Part shown: one piece after another, positions 52,876-61,972 of the stretch
Layout: every line of letters starts with the position of its first letter
Position numbering within the stretch: position 1 is the stretch's first letter
The notes under the pieces: generated by a model
The model's database searches: none
What the model was told of the DNA's origin: nothing
What the model saw: only the letters and a program-made list of their open reading frames with translations
Origin: Sva-07 sp035527095
GTDB lineage: Bacteria; Actinomycetota; Acidimicrobiia; Acidimicrobiales; Ilumatobacteraceae
Length of the DNA: 64,000 nt
NCBI GenBank assembly: GCA_035527095.1
Contig: DATLBC010000138.1
Span: forward strand, 42,918 to 106,917
Direction of reading: 5' to 3'
Translations under genes and position numbers: made by a program

Positions 52876-53610
52876 TCAGCCCAGGGCGACGACTTGGCCG
52901 GTTGCCGCGTCGAACGTGCCGTATCGGGGGTCGACGAAGACGTCGGCGGTTGCGAGCCGGCTCGCGTCGCTGATGGTGGCGGTGACCGTGGCGGCGTCAG
53001 CGGGGTTCAGCTCGGCGAAGGGCCGGAACGACAACACGACCCAGGCGAACTCGTTGCCCTCGGTGTCCTGCAGCGGTGAGACGCCGACGGGGTTCTCGGT
53101 CGAGAGGGCCGCGGCCACCTGGACGAACTCGACGTCGACGGCTTCGGCGATCTGGTCGCTCGTGATGCAGCCGATGTCACCGTCGGCGAGTGTCTGGTCG
53201 AGGTTCTCGGCGGCAAACAATTCGTCGAAGTCGGCGCCGCTCGTCAAGTCACCGGCCACTCGATTGGCGGTGTCGTTGGAATCGACGACGATGCCGCTGA
53301 TGCACATCGTGCCGCTCGAGGCGATCCCGTCGTCGTAGAGCGAGGCGGCCTCATCGGCGTCGACACCGCCGTCCACGTCCGCCGCCACCTGTTCTTGGAT
53401 CCAGCTGGTGATCTGAGCACGGACAGCATCGGCAGGGAGGAGTTGGTCGGTCGGAGCGCCGATTTCGGTCAGCAGCGCCTCGAAGTCGTCGTTGGTGAGC
53501 GTTGCGTCGCCGACGCGAGCAACGTTGTTGCTGTCGGAGAACGTGGTGCACCCGACGGTGAGCGAGGCGATGGCAGCGACGGACAACACGAGCGAGAAAC
53601 GTCGATTCAC
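52876..53610 (-). CDS. SurA/PPIC-like lipoprotein
   Basis: The 244-residue exported protein has a signal and lipobox (ASLTVGC, then TTFSD). It has a SurA-N-like helical domain with VARVGDATLTNDDFEALL and a C-terminal parvulin-like region (ADFDELFAAENLDQT, GDIGCI, VGVSPLQDTEGNEFAWVVL). Catalytic residues of true parvulins are not obvious, so it may be a chaperone rather than an isomerase. The order mfd-SurA-like-mazG-eno is common in actinobacteria. GTG 53610 gives the signal peptide. Confidence 0.85.
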   Translation of the reverse strand: MNRRFSLVLSVAAIASLTVGCTTFSDSNNVARVGDATLTNDDFEALLTEIGAPTDQLLPADAVRAQITSWIQEQVAADVDGGVDADEAASLYDDGIASSGTMCISGIVVDSNDTANRVAGDLTSGADFDELFAAENLDQTLADGDIGCITSDQIAEAVDVEFVQVAAALSTENPVGVSPLQDTEGNEFAWVVLSFRPFAELNPADAATVTATISDASRLATADVFVDPRYGTFDAATGQVVALG

Positions 53611-53630
53611 GCGCCGCACGCTACCGCCCC

Positions 53631-53694
53631 CTGTTCCCCGAGCCCGGGTCTGCGGGATCCACGCTGGTTCCGCGAGACCCGGGCTCGCGGAACA
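53631..53694 (-). repeat. 64-nt near-perfect hairpin between mfd and the SurA-like gene
   Basis: Two arms of about 30 nt flank a short loop: the left arm begins CTGTTCCCCGAGCCCGGGTC, and the right arm ends GACCCGGGCTCGCGGAACAG. Only a few mismatches break a very stable stem. It starts 2 bp after the mfd stop, inside an operon, so it may protect or end the mfd transcript. Sixteen bases of an arm recur in the coding palindrome at 32790. Confidence 0.8.
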
Positions 53695-53696
53695 GG

Positions 53697-56600
53697 TCAG
53701 GCGTCGGCGGGCACGAGGTCGCGCAGGAAGCTCGACAGGAACGTGCTCGGGTCGGTGCCGCGGGGGAGGGGGACGACGAGTTGGCCGACGTCCTCCTTGT
53801 ACTTGGCTCCCTTGGAGATTCGGCGCAGGCGCATCGTCTCCGACAGCTTCAGCTCGAGCGGCGCGAGCTTGGCCGTGCCGCCGGTGGACGCCGACCCCGA
53901 GATCTGAATGTCGTTGATCTCGAGGCGGTGGCACTCGGCACGCAGGTAGCCGACCTGTAGGAGCGACTCGGCCGGCGCGGGAAGCGGGCCGTAGCGGTCC
54001 TCCCACTCGGTGCGGATGTCGTCGACCTCGGCCTGCGTGGTGACCCCGGCGAGGCGGCGGTAGGCCTCCAGGCGCAGCTCCTCCTTCACGACGTAGTCGG
54101 TCGGCAGGAACGAGTCGGTCGGCACGTCGAGCTTGATCTCGGCGGGTGCCTCCGGTTGGGGCTCGCCCTTCATCTCACTTACCGCCTCGGTGACCATCTG
54201 GCAGTAAAGGTCGTAGCCGACGGCGGCGATGTGACCGGACTGTGACTCACCGAGCAGGTTGCCGGCGCCGCGGATCTCGAGGTCGCGCATTGCGATCTTG
54301 AAGCCCGATCCGAGCTCGGTCGACTCGCCGATCGTGCGGAGTCGCTCGTATGCCTCCTCGCTGAGGATCTTGTCGCGTGGGTGGAACAGGTAGGCGTAGG
54401 CCCGTGATCCGGACCGCCCGACGCGTCCTCGCAGCTGGTGCATCTGGCCGAGTCCGAGCAGGTCGGAGCGCTCGACCACGAGTGTATTCACCGTCGGCAT
54501 GTCGATGCCGGACTCGATGATCGTGGTGCACACCAACACGTCGTACTCGCCGTCCCAGAAGTCCTGGACGACGGTTTCCAGGCGGGCCTCGTCCATCTGG
54601 CCGTGCGCGATGGCGATGCGCGCCTCGGGTACGAGTTCACGCAGGCGGGAGGCAGCGGTCTCGATCGACTGCACCCGGTTGTGGACCCAGAACACCTGGC
54701 CCTCGCGCAGGAGCTCGCGGCGGATCGACTCGACGGCGACGCGCTCGTCGTACTCGCCGACGTAGGTGAGAATCGGCATGCGATCGGCGGGCGGTGTCTG
54801 CAGCAGCGACAGGTCGCGGATGCCGACGAGTGACATCTCCAGCGTGCGGGGAATGGGCGTGGCGGAAAGGGTGAGGACATCGACGTTCGTCTTCATCTTC
54901 TTCATCGTCTCCTTGTGCTGCACCCCGAAGCGCTGCTCCTCGTCGACGACCAGCAACCCGAGGTCCTTGAACTTCACGTCGTTTGCGAGCAGTCGGTGGG
55001 TGCCGATGACGCAGTCGACCTCGCCGGTCTTCACTCCCTCGATGACCTTCTTCGCCTGGCCGGCCGTGAGGAACCGCGACAGCGTCTCGACGCGAATCGG
55101 GAACCCGGCAAAGCGGTCGGCGAACGTGTTGCCGTGCTGCGTTGCGAGCAACGTGGTCGGTGCGAGGACCGCGACCTGCTTGCCGTCCTGGATGGCCTTG
55201 AATGCCGCTCTGATCGCGACCTCGGTCTTGCCGAAGCCGACGTCGCCACACAGCAGCCGGTCCATCGGGTGGGCGAGCTCCATGTCACGTTTGATGTCGT
55301 CGATCGCGGTGCGCTGGTCGGGCGTCTCGACGTAGGGGAAGGCCTCCTCCATCTCGGCCTGCCACGGGGTGTCCTGGGCGAACGAGTGGCCCTCGGCGTT
55401 GACTCGCTTCTGGTAGAGCACGACGAGTTCCTGGGCGATCTCGCGGACCGCCGAGCGGACCTTGCTCTTGGTCTTCGCGAAGTCGGAGCCGCCCAGGCGG
55501 TGCAGCTTCGGCGCCTCACCCCCGACGTACTGGCGCAGGGTGTCGATCTGGTCGGACGGCACGTAGAGCTTGTCGCCGCCCTTGTACGAGATCAGCAGGT
55601 AGTCGCGTTCGATGCCGCCGATCGCCCGCTTGACCATGCCCTCGTACTGGCCGACGCCGTGCTGGTGGTGCACGACGTAGTTGCCGGCCTTGAGGTCTTC
55701 GAACGTCGACGCCGACTCGCGCTTCTGCTTGCGGACGGTGCGGTGAGCGCGGCGCCGGCCGGTGAGGTCGCTCTCGGCGACGATCGCAACCTTGGCGTTC
55801 GGGAGAGTGCAGCCACGGTGGAGCGGTGCGACCGTGACGCTGCCGCCGGCCTTCAGCTCGGCGCCGGGAGCGATCACGGGGAAGTCGAGGCCGTTGTCGA
55901 CGAGGAGGTCGTGGAGGCGCTGCGCTGAACCCGTTCCGTCGGCGGCGACAACAACGCGGTAGCCCTTGCCGATGAGGTCGACGAGTCGGTCGGTGAGCCC
56001 CGAACCGTCGCCTGCGACCGGGCCCCACCCGGAGGCCTCGACCAGCGGTGTGTCCGGCGACTCCGGGGTCGAGTCGATCGTCCAGAACGACCCGGCGGCG
56101 TCGAGCAGCGTGTCCGGGTCGGCGTGGAGTCGGGGGAACGACTTGTCGGGATCGCGTGCCCACGTCGATGCCAGCGTGCGTGCGAGGTCGTCTTCCTCGG
56201 CGATCAGGTCGAGTGCGCGGTCTCGCATCCGGCGCGGTTCGACGAGCAGCACCTTGGCCGACTCGGGGAGCACGTCGGTGAGGAGGCGGTCGTCGTCGAC
56301 GAGCCACGGCAGCCAGCTCTCCATGCCGTCGAAGTGGACGCCTTCGGCGAGGCGTTCCCACTGTTCGCGGCCCCACGGTTCCGAAGCGACGAGCCCGGCG
56401 GCGCGGTTGCGTACGTCGTCCGTCGGCATCAGCTCGCGGGCGGGGAAGATGATGACCTCGTCGAGGTCGTCGGTGGAGCGCTGGTCGTTCACGCCGAAGC
56501 GGGTCAGGCGGTCGACCTCGTCGCCCCAGAGGTCGATGCGGATCGGCGCGTCGGCGGTCGATGGGAACACGTCGACGATCGCTCCGCGACGGGCGAACTC

Positions 56601-57155
56601 GCCACGGTGTTCGACGAGTTCCTCGCGCCGATAGCCGAACTCGACGAGTTGGCGGCCGAGCGCGTCGGGGTCGATCTCACTGCCGGGACGCACGATGATC
56701 GGCTCGACGTCGCTCGCACCCGGGCCGAGTTTCTGCAGCAGCGCTCGCACACCGGCGACGATCACCGTCGGGCAGCGCTCGGGATCGCGCAGGCGCCAGA
56801 GGATGTCGAGACGCTGGCCCATCGTCTCGACGCTCGGGCTGACCCGCTCGAACGGCAGCGTCTCCCAGCCGGGAAAGTGCACGACCTCGCCAGGTGGCAG
56901 GAACTGAGTCAGGTCGTCGGCAAGCTGGCCTGCCATGGTGCCTGTCGGGCAGCTGACAACGAGCGGTCGCCGCGACGACAGCGCGGCGAGCGCGGCGATC
57001 GAGATCGGCCTCGCCACCTCGACCACTGCAAGCCGCGCCCCCGGATCGCCGAGCGCACGAGTGAGCCCAGGCTCATCGCGCAACAGCGCCGGCAACGCGC
57101 CGAGCGGAGCGCCCCCGGTGACCGTGACGCCCGTCCCGCGGGAGGTGACGCTCAC
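53697..57155 (-). CDS. mfd: transcription-repair coupling factor
   Basis: The 1152-residue Mfd, normal length, removes RNA polymerase stalled at DNA lesions and recruits UvrA. It has an N-terminal UvrB-like module, a CarD/RID RNA-polymerase-binding domain (GNYVVHHQHGVGQYEGM), a RecG-like translocase with Walker A CGDVGFGKTEVAIRAAF and DEEQRFG box, helicase motif VI region HQLRGRVGRS, and the C-terminal TRCF domain. GTG 57155 is likely; GTG 57161 also fits. The 5' leader contains a copy of the CCGAAAAATGTGC hairpin family. Confidence 0.97.
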   Translation of the reverse strand: MSVTSRGTGVTVTGGAPLGALPALLRDEPGLTRALGDPGARLAVVEVARPISIAALAALSSRRPLVVSCPTGTMAGQLADDLTQFLPPGEVVHFPGWETLPFERVSPSVETMGQRLDILWRLRDPERCPTVIVAGVRALLQKLGPGASDVEPIIVRPGSEIDPDALGRQLVEFGYRREELVEHRGEFARRGAIVDVFPSTADAPIRIDLWGDEVDRLTRFGVNDQRSTDDLDEVIIFPARELMPTDDVRNRAAGLVASEPWGREQWERLAEGVHFDGMESWLPWLVDDDRLLTDVLPESAKVLLVEPRRMRDRALDLIAEEDDLARTLASTWARDPDKSFPRLHADPDTLLDAAGSFWTIDSTPESPDTPLVEASGWGPVAGDGSGLTDRLVDLIGKGYRVVVAADGTGSAQRLHDLLVDNGLDFPVIAPGAELKAGGSVTVAPLHRGCTLPNAKVAIVAESDLTGRRRAHRTVRKQKRESASTFEDLKAGNYVVHHQHGVGQYEGMVKRAIGGIERDYLLISYKGGDKLYVPSDQIDTLRQYVGGEAPKLHRLGGSDFAKTKSKVRSAVREIAQELVVLYQKRVNAEGHSFAQDTPWQAEMEEAFPYVETPDQRTAIDDIKRDMELAHPMDRLLCGDVGFGKTEVAIRAAFKAIQDGKQVAVLAPTTLLATQHGNTFADRFAGFPIRVETLSRFLTAGQAKKVIEGVKTGEVDCVIGTHRLLANDVKFKDLGLLVVDEEQRFGVQHKETMKKMKTNVDVLTLSATPIPRTLEMSLVGIRDLSLLQTPPADRMPILTYVGEYDERVAVESIRRELLREGQVFWVHNRVQSIETAASRLRELVPEARIAIAHGQMDEARLETVVQDFWDGEYDVLVCTTIIESGIDMPTVNTLVVERSDLLGLGQMHQLRGRVGRSGSRAYAYLFHPRDKILSEEAYERLRTIGESTELGSGFKIAMRDLEIRGAGNLLGESQSGHIAAVGYDLYCQMVTEAVSEMKGEPQPEAPAEIKLDVPTDSFLPTDYVVKEELRLEAYRRLAGVTTQAEVDDIRTEWEDRYGPLPAPAESLLQVGYLRAECHRLEINDIQISGSASTGGTAKLAPLELKLSETMRLRRISKGAKYKEDVGQLVVPLPRGTDPSTFLSSFLRDLVPADA

Positions 57156-57168
57156 GCCCACCCCAACT

Positions 57169-57222
57169 CCGAAAAATGCGCGGCGCAGGCGCCGGAGAGG
57201 GCCGCGGTGCGCACATTTTGGG
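57169..57222. repeat. hairpin repeat, CCGAAAAATGTGC family, copy 3
   Basis: CCGAAAAATGCGC (57169-57181) pairs with GTGCGCACATTTTGGG (57207-57222), and the loop contains the self-pairing GGCGC/GCGCC. It fills the 88-bp gap between pth and mfd and would lie in the mfd leader. Arms match the two copies at 14204 and 14276. Confidence 0.7.
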
Positions 57223-57243
57223 TGGGGACGGGCACGAGCGGCG

Positions 57244-57864
57244 TCATTGCTTGCCGTTGTATCGCTGCATCGCGGCGTCGACACCGCGGGCGACGATCAA
57301 CTCGACGGCGTCGGCGGCGTTGGCGATCTCGATGTCGAGCAGTTCTCGCTCGCGCTTGGGGACCTTCGACAGCACATGGCCCTTGCCGACATCCTTGTGG
57401 TCTGGTTTGCCGACGCCGATGCGCACACGTAGATAATCCTGGGTCTTGAGGTGTTGCGTGATCGAGCGCAGGCCATTGTGGCCGGCCAGCCCGCCTCCGG
57501 CCTTGATCTTGAGCTCGCCGGGTGGGAGGTCGAGTTCGTCGTGGACGACCACGATCTGCTCGGGCGTCTCGATGCGGTAACGCCGCACGAGCGCGCTCAC
57601 GGCCTGACCCGACTCGTTCATGAACGTGATCGGGAAGGCGAGGACAACTCGTTCGTCGCCGGCGGGCCCCGGAAGGCGGGTCTCGGCCACGAGCGCGTTG
57701 TCGCGGCCACCCTTGAGCGTGACGCCGCGCCGATCGGCCAGCAGCCGGACCGCCTCTTCGCCGACGTTGTGGCGCGTGCGAGCGTACTTCTCTCCGGGAT
57801 TGCCGAGCCCGACGACCAACCAGTCGTACGGCTCACCTTTCCCGATGCGCCCGAACAACCCCAT
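57244..57864 (-). CDS. pth: peptidyl-tRNA hydrolase
   Basis: The 206-residue enzyme frees tRNA from prematurely released peptidyl-tRNA. Motifs are VVGLGNPGEKYARTRHNVGE (the catalytic His in RHN), FMNESG with the conserved Asn, VHDELDLPPG with the catalytic Asp, and GGGLAGHNGLRS. It sits between rplY (upstream) and mfd (downstream), the classic actinobacterial order. ATG 57864 gives a short N-terminal extension of about 14 residues before the first strand. Confidence 0.97.
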   Translation of the reverse strand: MGLFGRIGKGEPYDWLVVGLGNPGEKYARTRHNVGEEAVRLLADRRGVTLKGGRDNALVAETRLPGPAGDERVVLAFPITFMNESGQAVSALVRRYRIETPEQIVVVHDELDLPPGELKIKAGGGLAGHNGLRSITQHLKTQDYLRVRIGVGKPDHKDVGKGHVLSKVPKRERELLDIEIANAADAVELIVARGVDAAMQRYNGKQ

Positions 57865-57938
57865 CTCGTGCCTCGTTACGCCCGAAAAACGCCTGGATCT
57901 GCGCGCTCAGCGCGTCGATCCCGGCACCTTTGGCAGCG

Positions 57939-58619
57939 TCACTCGCTGTCGGAGTCGGACGCAGCGTCCTCGCTGTCGCCGGCCTCGCCGTCTCCCTCGC
58001 CCTCGGCGGCTGCTTCGGCGGCTGCGGCTTCGGCGGCGGCCTCTTCCTCGTCGAGGACCGGGGTGCGCATCGTGAGCACGGTGACGACCGGCGCCTCGGG
58101 GTCGGCCTCGGCGGTGACACCTGCCGGCAGCGGGAGGTCCTCGACGCGGATGACGGTGTCCATCGTCATCTCCGACACGTTGATCGTGAGGCCGTCGGGG
58201 ATGTTGCGCGGCGTGGTTCGGACCTGCAGTTCCTGCATGGTGAGATCGACGAGGCCACCGTTCGCGGAGACGTCCTTGGCTTCTCCTTCGAGGTGGATCG
58301 GGATCGACACCACGATCTCCTCGTTGAGGTTCACCTGGATGAAGTCGATGTGCTGCACGTTGCGCTTGACCGGGTGGCGCTGGATGTCCTTGATCAGCGT
58401 CGGGTACACGGCACCGTCGACGGTGAGGTCGAGGATCGTGTTCATGCCCGCAGTGCCCGACAGCGCCTGGCGCAGCTCGCGGCGATCGACCGACACGCTG
58501 AGCGGCTCCATCCCGTGGCCGTAGACCACGGCGGGGATCTTGCCCTCGGCGCGCAGGCGACGGGCATCGGAGCTTCCGGCACGGCGGCCAACTTCGGCTT
58601 GGAGAACGGTCTCAGACAT
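57939..58619 (-). CDS. rplY: 50S ribosomal protein L25/general stress protein Ctc
   Basis: The 226-residue long form has an N-terminal 5S rRNA-binding L25 domain (GRRAGSSDARRLRAEGKIPA, VVYGHG), a C-terminal beta domain (TL5/CTC type) and a very acidic, Ala/Glu/Asp-rich tail of about 40 residues. The tail is low-complexity. ATG 58619 is preceded by TGGAAG. The 173 bp upstream, between this gene and the AbiEi-like gene, probably hold its promoter; no gene seen there. Confidence 0.96.
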   Translation of the reverse strand: MSETVLQAEVGRRAGSSDARRLRAEGKIPAVVYGHGMEPLSVSVDRRELRQALSGTAGMNTILDLTVDGAVYPTLIKDIQRHPVKRNVQHIDFIQVNLNEEIVVSIPIHLEGEAKDVSANGGLVDLTMQELQVRTTPRNIPDGLTINVSEMTMDTVIRVEDLPLPAGVTAEADPEAPVVTVLTMRTPVLDEEEAAAEAAAAEAAAEGEGDGEAGDSEDAASDSDSE

Positions 58620-58792
58620 GGTGATCGGCTTCCATCGAATCTCGTGACGACGCCCGCACAATGGGCGCCAGGTCGTTACAGCAGGCTCCCAAGCTATCGG
58701 CCCGTGCGACCATCCCCTCCCGAGGCGCAGCCCGACGTCATCAAGTTCGCCTCGGCCCAGTCGAACCCGAAAACTTGCGCTCCGCACGTGCG

Positions 58793-59743
58793 TCAGCGGG
58801 CTGTGTCGCGCACAATTCGGAGATCGGCGGTCCGGCGTCGATGGATCCGCTGGACTTGCCGGGCTGCGGCATCCGGCTCGGCGCGCAGTGTCTCGTCGAA
58901 GCGCAGCGTCATCCATCCGATCTCGGTACAGGCACGGTCGCGCTCCTGGTCCTTGCGTTGGGCGTGGTCGCCGCCGTGCCACCAGGCGGCGCCGGGTTCG
59001 ACGGCCAGCCGGATGTCCGGCCACGCGATGTCGAGATGGATGACCTCGCCGGATCCGATCACCAGCGGGAACTGGACCGCCGGTTCGGGAAGCCCCCGTC
59101 GACGTAGGGCCTCGAGAAGCACGCGCTCGAGATCGCTCTGGGTCGGTCGGTTGCGCGGCATCGAACCTTCGAGCCACCGTTCCATCGTCGACACGCCGTC
59201 CTTGCCACGGCACCGATGGCGGTCGAGATAGTCCCACGCATCCGCTGGCGTGATGAGCCCGAGGTGCCATGCGTCCTCGGCGGCTCGTTCGAAGCGAAAC
59301 TGGTTGAAGTCAGCCGCAAGCCCGAAGAGCATCCTCATCGGATGCGCGACGACCAGCCCGTCGGGCCTGGTGACCCTGTCGGACTCGTCGTACCATCGAC
59401 TGCGATGGCAGTCGACCCACGTGGGCAGTGACCTGTTGGTGCTCGGCGGGACGGTCACATGGATCGGATCGTCCGGCATCCTTCGGACTCCGTAGAGCCG
59501 AGCGGCCGTCCACCCGCTGAGGTACCCGACGGGGTCGGTGGCGTGTTGCGCCGTCATGCACCGCATCATGAAGGTCTCGGGGCTCGACGCGAATCGGTAG
59601 ACGCCGCGGACGAGCTCGATCAGCAGGCCGCGCTGGAGCGCCCGGGAGATCGATGAGTTCGACGTTCCGTGCTCGCGGAGCTGTCGACGAGTGATGGTCC
59701 CGAATTGTCGGGCGGCGGTCTGGAGTCCTTCGGCGCTGAACAC
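58793..59743 (-). CDS. AbiEi-like winged-helix protein with C-terminal nuclease-like domain
   Basis: The 316-residue protein has an N-terminal AbiEi antitoxin-type winged helix (FGTITRRQLREHGTSNSSIS, RGLLIELVRGVYRF). The C-terminal region resembles Vsr/DUF559-type restriction folds (VIHLDIAWPDIRLAVEPGA, then WHGGDHAQRKDQERDRACTE). Such fusions are numerous in actinobacteria and usually lack a toxin partner; none is adjacent here. It interrupts the prs-rplY neighbourhood. The role is unknown; defence or transposon-derived regulation is possible. Confidence 0.8.
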   Translation of the reverse strand: MFSAEGLQTAARQFGTITRRQLREHGTSNSSISRALQRGLLIELVRGVYRFASSPETFMMRCMTAQHATDPVGYLSGWTAARLYGVRRMPDDPIHVTVPPSTNRSLPTWVDCHRSRWYDESDRVTRPDGLVVAHPMRMLFGLAADFNQFRFERAAEDAWHLGLITPADAWDYLDRHRCRGKDGVSTMERWLEGSMPRNRPTQSDLERVLLEALRRRGLPEPAVQFPLVIGSGEVIHLDIAWPDIRLAVEPGAAWWHGGDHAQRKDQERDRACTEIGWMTLRFDETLRAEPDAAARQVQRIHRRRTADLRIVRDTAR

Positions 59744-59863
59744 ACCCCCACAGAGGGCGTTGAGCCCGACAAAGCGGAATCGACGACCGAACTGTGCGCA
59801 TGCCGTGCCGCGAGTGCCCGCGCACGGTGAAGGTTTCGGTGGTTCGCGCGGGCCGGGTGAGCG

Positions 59864-60853
59864 TCAGGCGAGGTTTTCGCCGTCGAAGATGTCGCTGACG
59901 CTGGTGTCGTCGAACACGGCGCCGAGCGCTTCAGCGATCAGTGGAGCGACCGACAGCACCTCGATCTTGTCGAGCTGCTTCTCCGGGGGCAGGGGCAACG
60001 TGTTGGTGAGCACGACCCGAGAGATCGGGGCGTTCTTCAGCCGATCGATCGCAGGGCCCGACAACACGCCGTGTGTCGCCATCGCCCAGACCTCGCTGGC
60101 GCCGCGTTCGACAAGCAGCTCCGCGGCGGCGCAGATCGTTCCGGCGGTGTCGATCATGTCGTCGGTGAGCACGCACAGGCGTCCCTCGACATCGCCCATC
60201 ACCTCGGCGGCCTCTGCCACGTTGGTCGACCCCTTCGGCCGGCGCTTGTAGATGAATGCCAGGTCGGCGCCGCGGTCGATGAGGTGCTGCGCCATGCGCT
60301 CGGCCACCTTGATGCGGCCGGCGTCGGGCGACACGATCACGGGCTCGGTGGCGTGCCGGCGTACGTACTCCTCGAGTACCGGCATCGCTGTGAGATGGTC
60401 GACCGGGCCCTCGAAGAACCCCTGGATCTGACCGGAGTGCAGGTCGATCGAGATCATCCGCTTGGCGCCCGCAGCCTTGAACATGTCGGCGACCAGGCGG
60501 GCGGTGATCGGCTCGCGCCCTTCGGCCTTGCGGTCCTGACGGGCGTATCCGTAGAACGGGCACACGGCGGTGATGCGCTTCGCCGACGCTCGATAGGCGG
60601 CGTCGATCATGATCAGGTGTTCCATGATCGAGTCGTTGACCGAATGGTCGTCGACGCCGTAGTGGCTCTGGATGACGAACACGTCCGAGCCGCGGATCGA
60701 CTCGCCGAATCGGCAGCGGACCTCGCCGTTCGAGAACTCGACGAGATTGTCGTGACCCAACTCGATGTTGAGGTGCGACGCCACCTCGTGCGCCAGCTCT
60801 GGATGGGTTCGACCCGAGTACAGGGCCAGTCGCTTGGTGGTGACCTTCTCCAT
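59864..60853 (-). CDS. prs: ribose-phosphate pyrophosphokinase (PRPP synthetase)
   Basis: The 329-residue enzyme makes PRPP from ribose 5-phosphate and ATP. SGRTHPELA at the start, the flexible-loop/ATP region CPFYGYARQDRK, DLHSGQIQGFF (Mg-ATP), and the PRPP loop VLTDDMIDTAGT are present. It has a GGGGAGGA Shine-Dalgarno (60865-60872). It follows glmU by 33 bp in the tRNA-Gln-glmU-prs unit. Its product feeds Upp (3.6 kb) and nucleotide synthesis. Confidence 0.97.
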   Translation of the reverse strand: MEKVTTKRLALYSGRTHPELAHEVASHLNIELGHDNLVEFSNGEVRCRFGESIRGSDVFVIQSHYGVDDHSVNDSIMEHLIMIDAAYRASAKRITAVCPFYGYARQDRKAEGREPITARLVADMFKAAGAKRMISIDLHSGQIQGFFEGPVDHLTAMPVLEEYVRRHATEPVIVSPDAGRIKVAERMAQHLIDRGADLAFIYKRRPKGSTNVAEAAEVMGDVEGRLCVLTDDMIDTAGTICAAAELLVERGASEVWAMATHGVLSGPAIDRLKNAPISRVVLTNTLPLPPEKQLDKIEVLSVAPLIAEALGAVFDDTSVSDIFDGENLA

Positions 60854-60886
60854 GAGCGGTTACGTCCTCCCCGACGTGGTCCGGCT

Positions 60887-61972
60887 TCAGCCGACAGGTG
60901 CAGTGTAGAAGGCGCCGGTCGTTGCGCCCGCAGCGACACTCGATCCGGCCGGCAGATGGGCATACGGTCCGACGACGGCGGTCGGTCCGACCTCGGCATC
61001 GTGACCGACGGTGTGCTCGACAACCGCCTCGGCGCCGACCGCGCAGTCGACGAGGCGTGTATCGGGGCCGATCTCGCAGGCGTCGCCGACAACTGTGGAA
61101 CCCTGCAGGATCGTGCCGGGATACAAGGTGACGTCTCGGCCGATCGTGACGGTGACGTCGATGAAGGTCTGTCGGGGATCGAGCATGGTCACCCCACCCA
61201 GCAGGTGCGCCCGATTGGTGCGCGACCGCAACTCGCGTTCGGCGAGCGCGAGCTGCCAACGATCGTTCACGCCCTGGGTCTCGCCGGCGGGCGCCTGCAC
61301 CACGCCGATGCGGTGGCCCATCGCTCCGAGCACCGAGATCACGTCGGTCAGGTAGTACTCGCCCTGCGCGTTGTCGGTCGTGAGTTTGCGCAGCGCCGGC
61401 CCGAGCAGGTCGCGCCGGAACGCGTAGATCGACGTGCAGATCTCCTTCACGTCGAGCTCGTCGGGAGCAGCGTCGCGGTGTTCGACGATGCGTGCCGCTT
61501 GCCCGTCGGCCTTGCGGATCACCCGGCCGTAGCCGGTCGGGTCGTCCATGACACTGGTGAGCAACGTGGCGGCGTTGCCGCATTCGACGTGGGTGTCGAC
61601 GAGTTCGCGGAGCGTGCCGGGGCGCAGCAGCGGGGTGTCGCCGGGGAGGACGACGATCGTGGACTCGTCGTCGTAGTCGTCGCCACCGAATGCGGTCATG
61701 CCGATCGACGCGGCGTCGCCCGTGCCGTTCTGCTCGTGCTGTTCGACGAACGCGACGTTGGCCCAAGCGGGCGCGAGTTGCTGCACCTTCTTGGTGACCT
61801 GCTCGGCCCCGTGGCCGACGACGACCGCCGTGCGATCGGGCGTCAGCTGCTCGAGGGAGTGGATGACATGGAGCACCATCGCCCGGCCGCAGATCATGTG
61901 CAGCGGCTTGGGTCGAGTGGAGCGCATTCGAGTGCCCTCACCAGCGGCGAGGATGATGGCGGAAACGCTCAT
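60887..61972 (-). CDS. glmU: GlmU-type N-acetylglucosamine-1-phosphate uridyltransferase, short C-terminus
   Basis: The protein has 361 residues; GlmU is usually about 450-490. The N-terminal nucleotidyltransferase is intact (LAAGEGTRM at 8-16, PKPLHMICGR, GDTPLL, GYGRVIR). A left-handed beta-helix begins but stops at GPYAHLPAGSSVAAGATTG, before the acetyltransferase active-site His and acetyl-CoA region. The next gene begins 33 bp later, so this is not a simple frameshift. The ATG overlaps the encoded CCA of tRNA-Gln. Family assignment is firm; the acetyltransferase reaction must be supplied otherwise. Confidence 0.9.
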   Translation of the reverse strand: MSVSAIILAAGEGTRMRSTRPKPLHMICGRAMVLHVIHSLEQLTPDRTAVVVGHGAEQVTKKVQQLAPAWANVAFVEQHEQNGTGDAASIGMTAFGGDDYDDESTIVVLPGDTPLLRPGTLRELVDTHVECGNAATLLTSVMDDPTGYGRVIRKADGQAARIVEHRDAAPDELDVKEICTSIYAFRRDLLGPALRKLTTDNAQGEYYLTDVISVLGAMGHRIGVVQAPAGETQGVNDRWQLALAERELRSRTNRAHLLGGVTMLDPRQTFIDVTVTIGRDVTLYPGTILQGSTVVGDACEIGPDTRLVDCAVGAEAVVEHTVGHDAEVGPTAVVGPYAHLPAGSSVAAGATTGAFYTAPVG

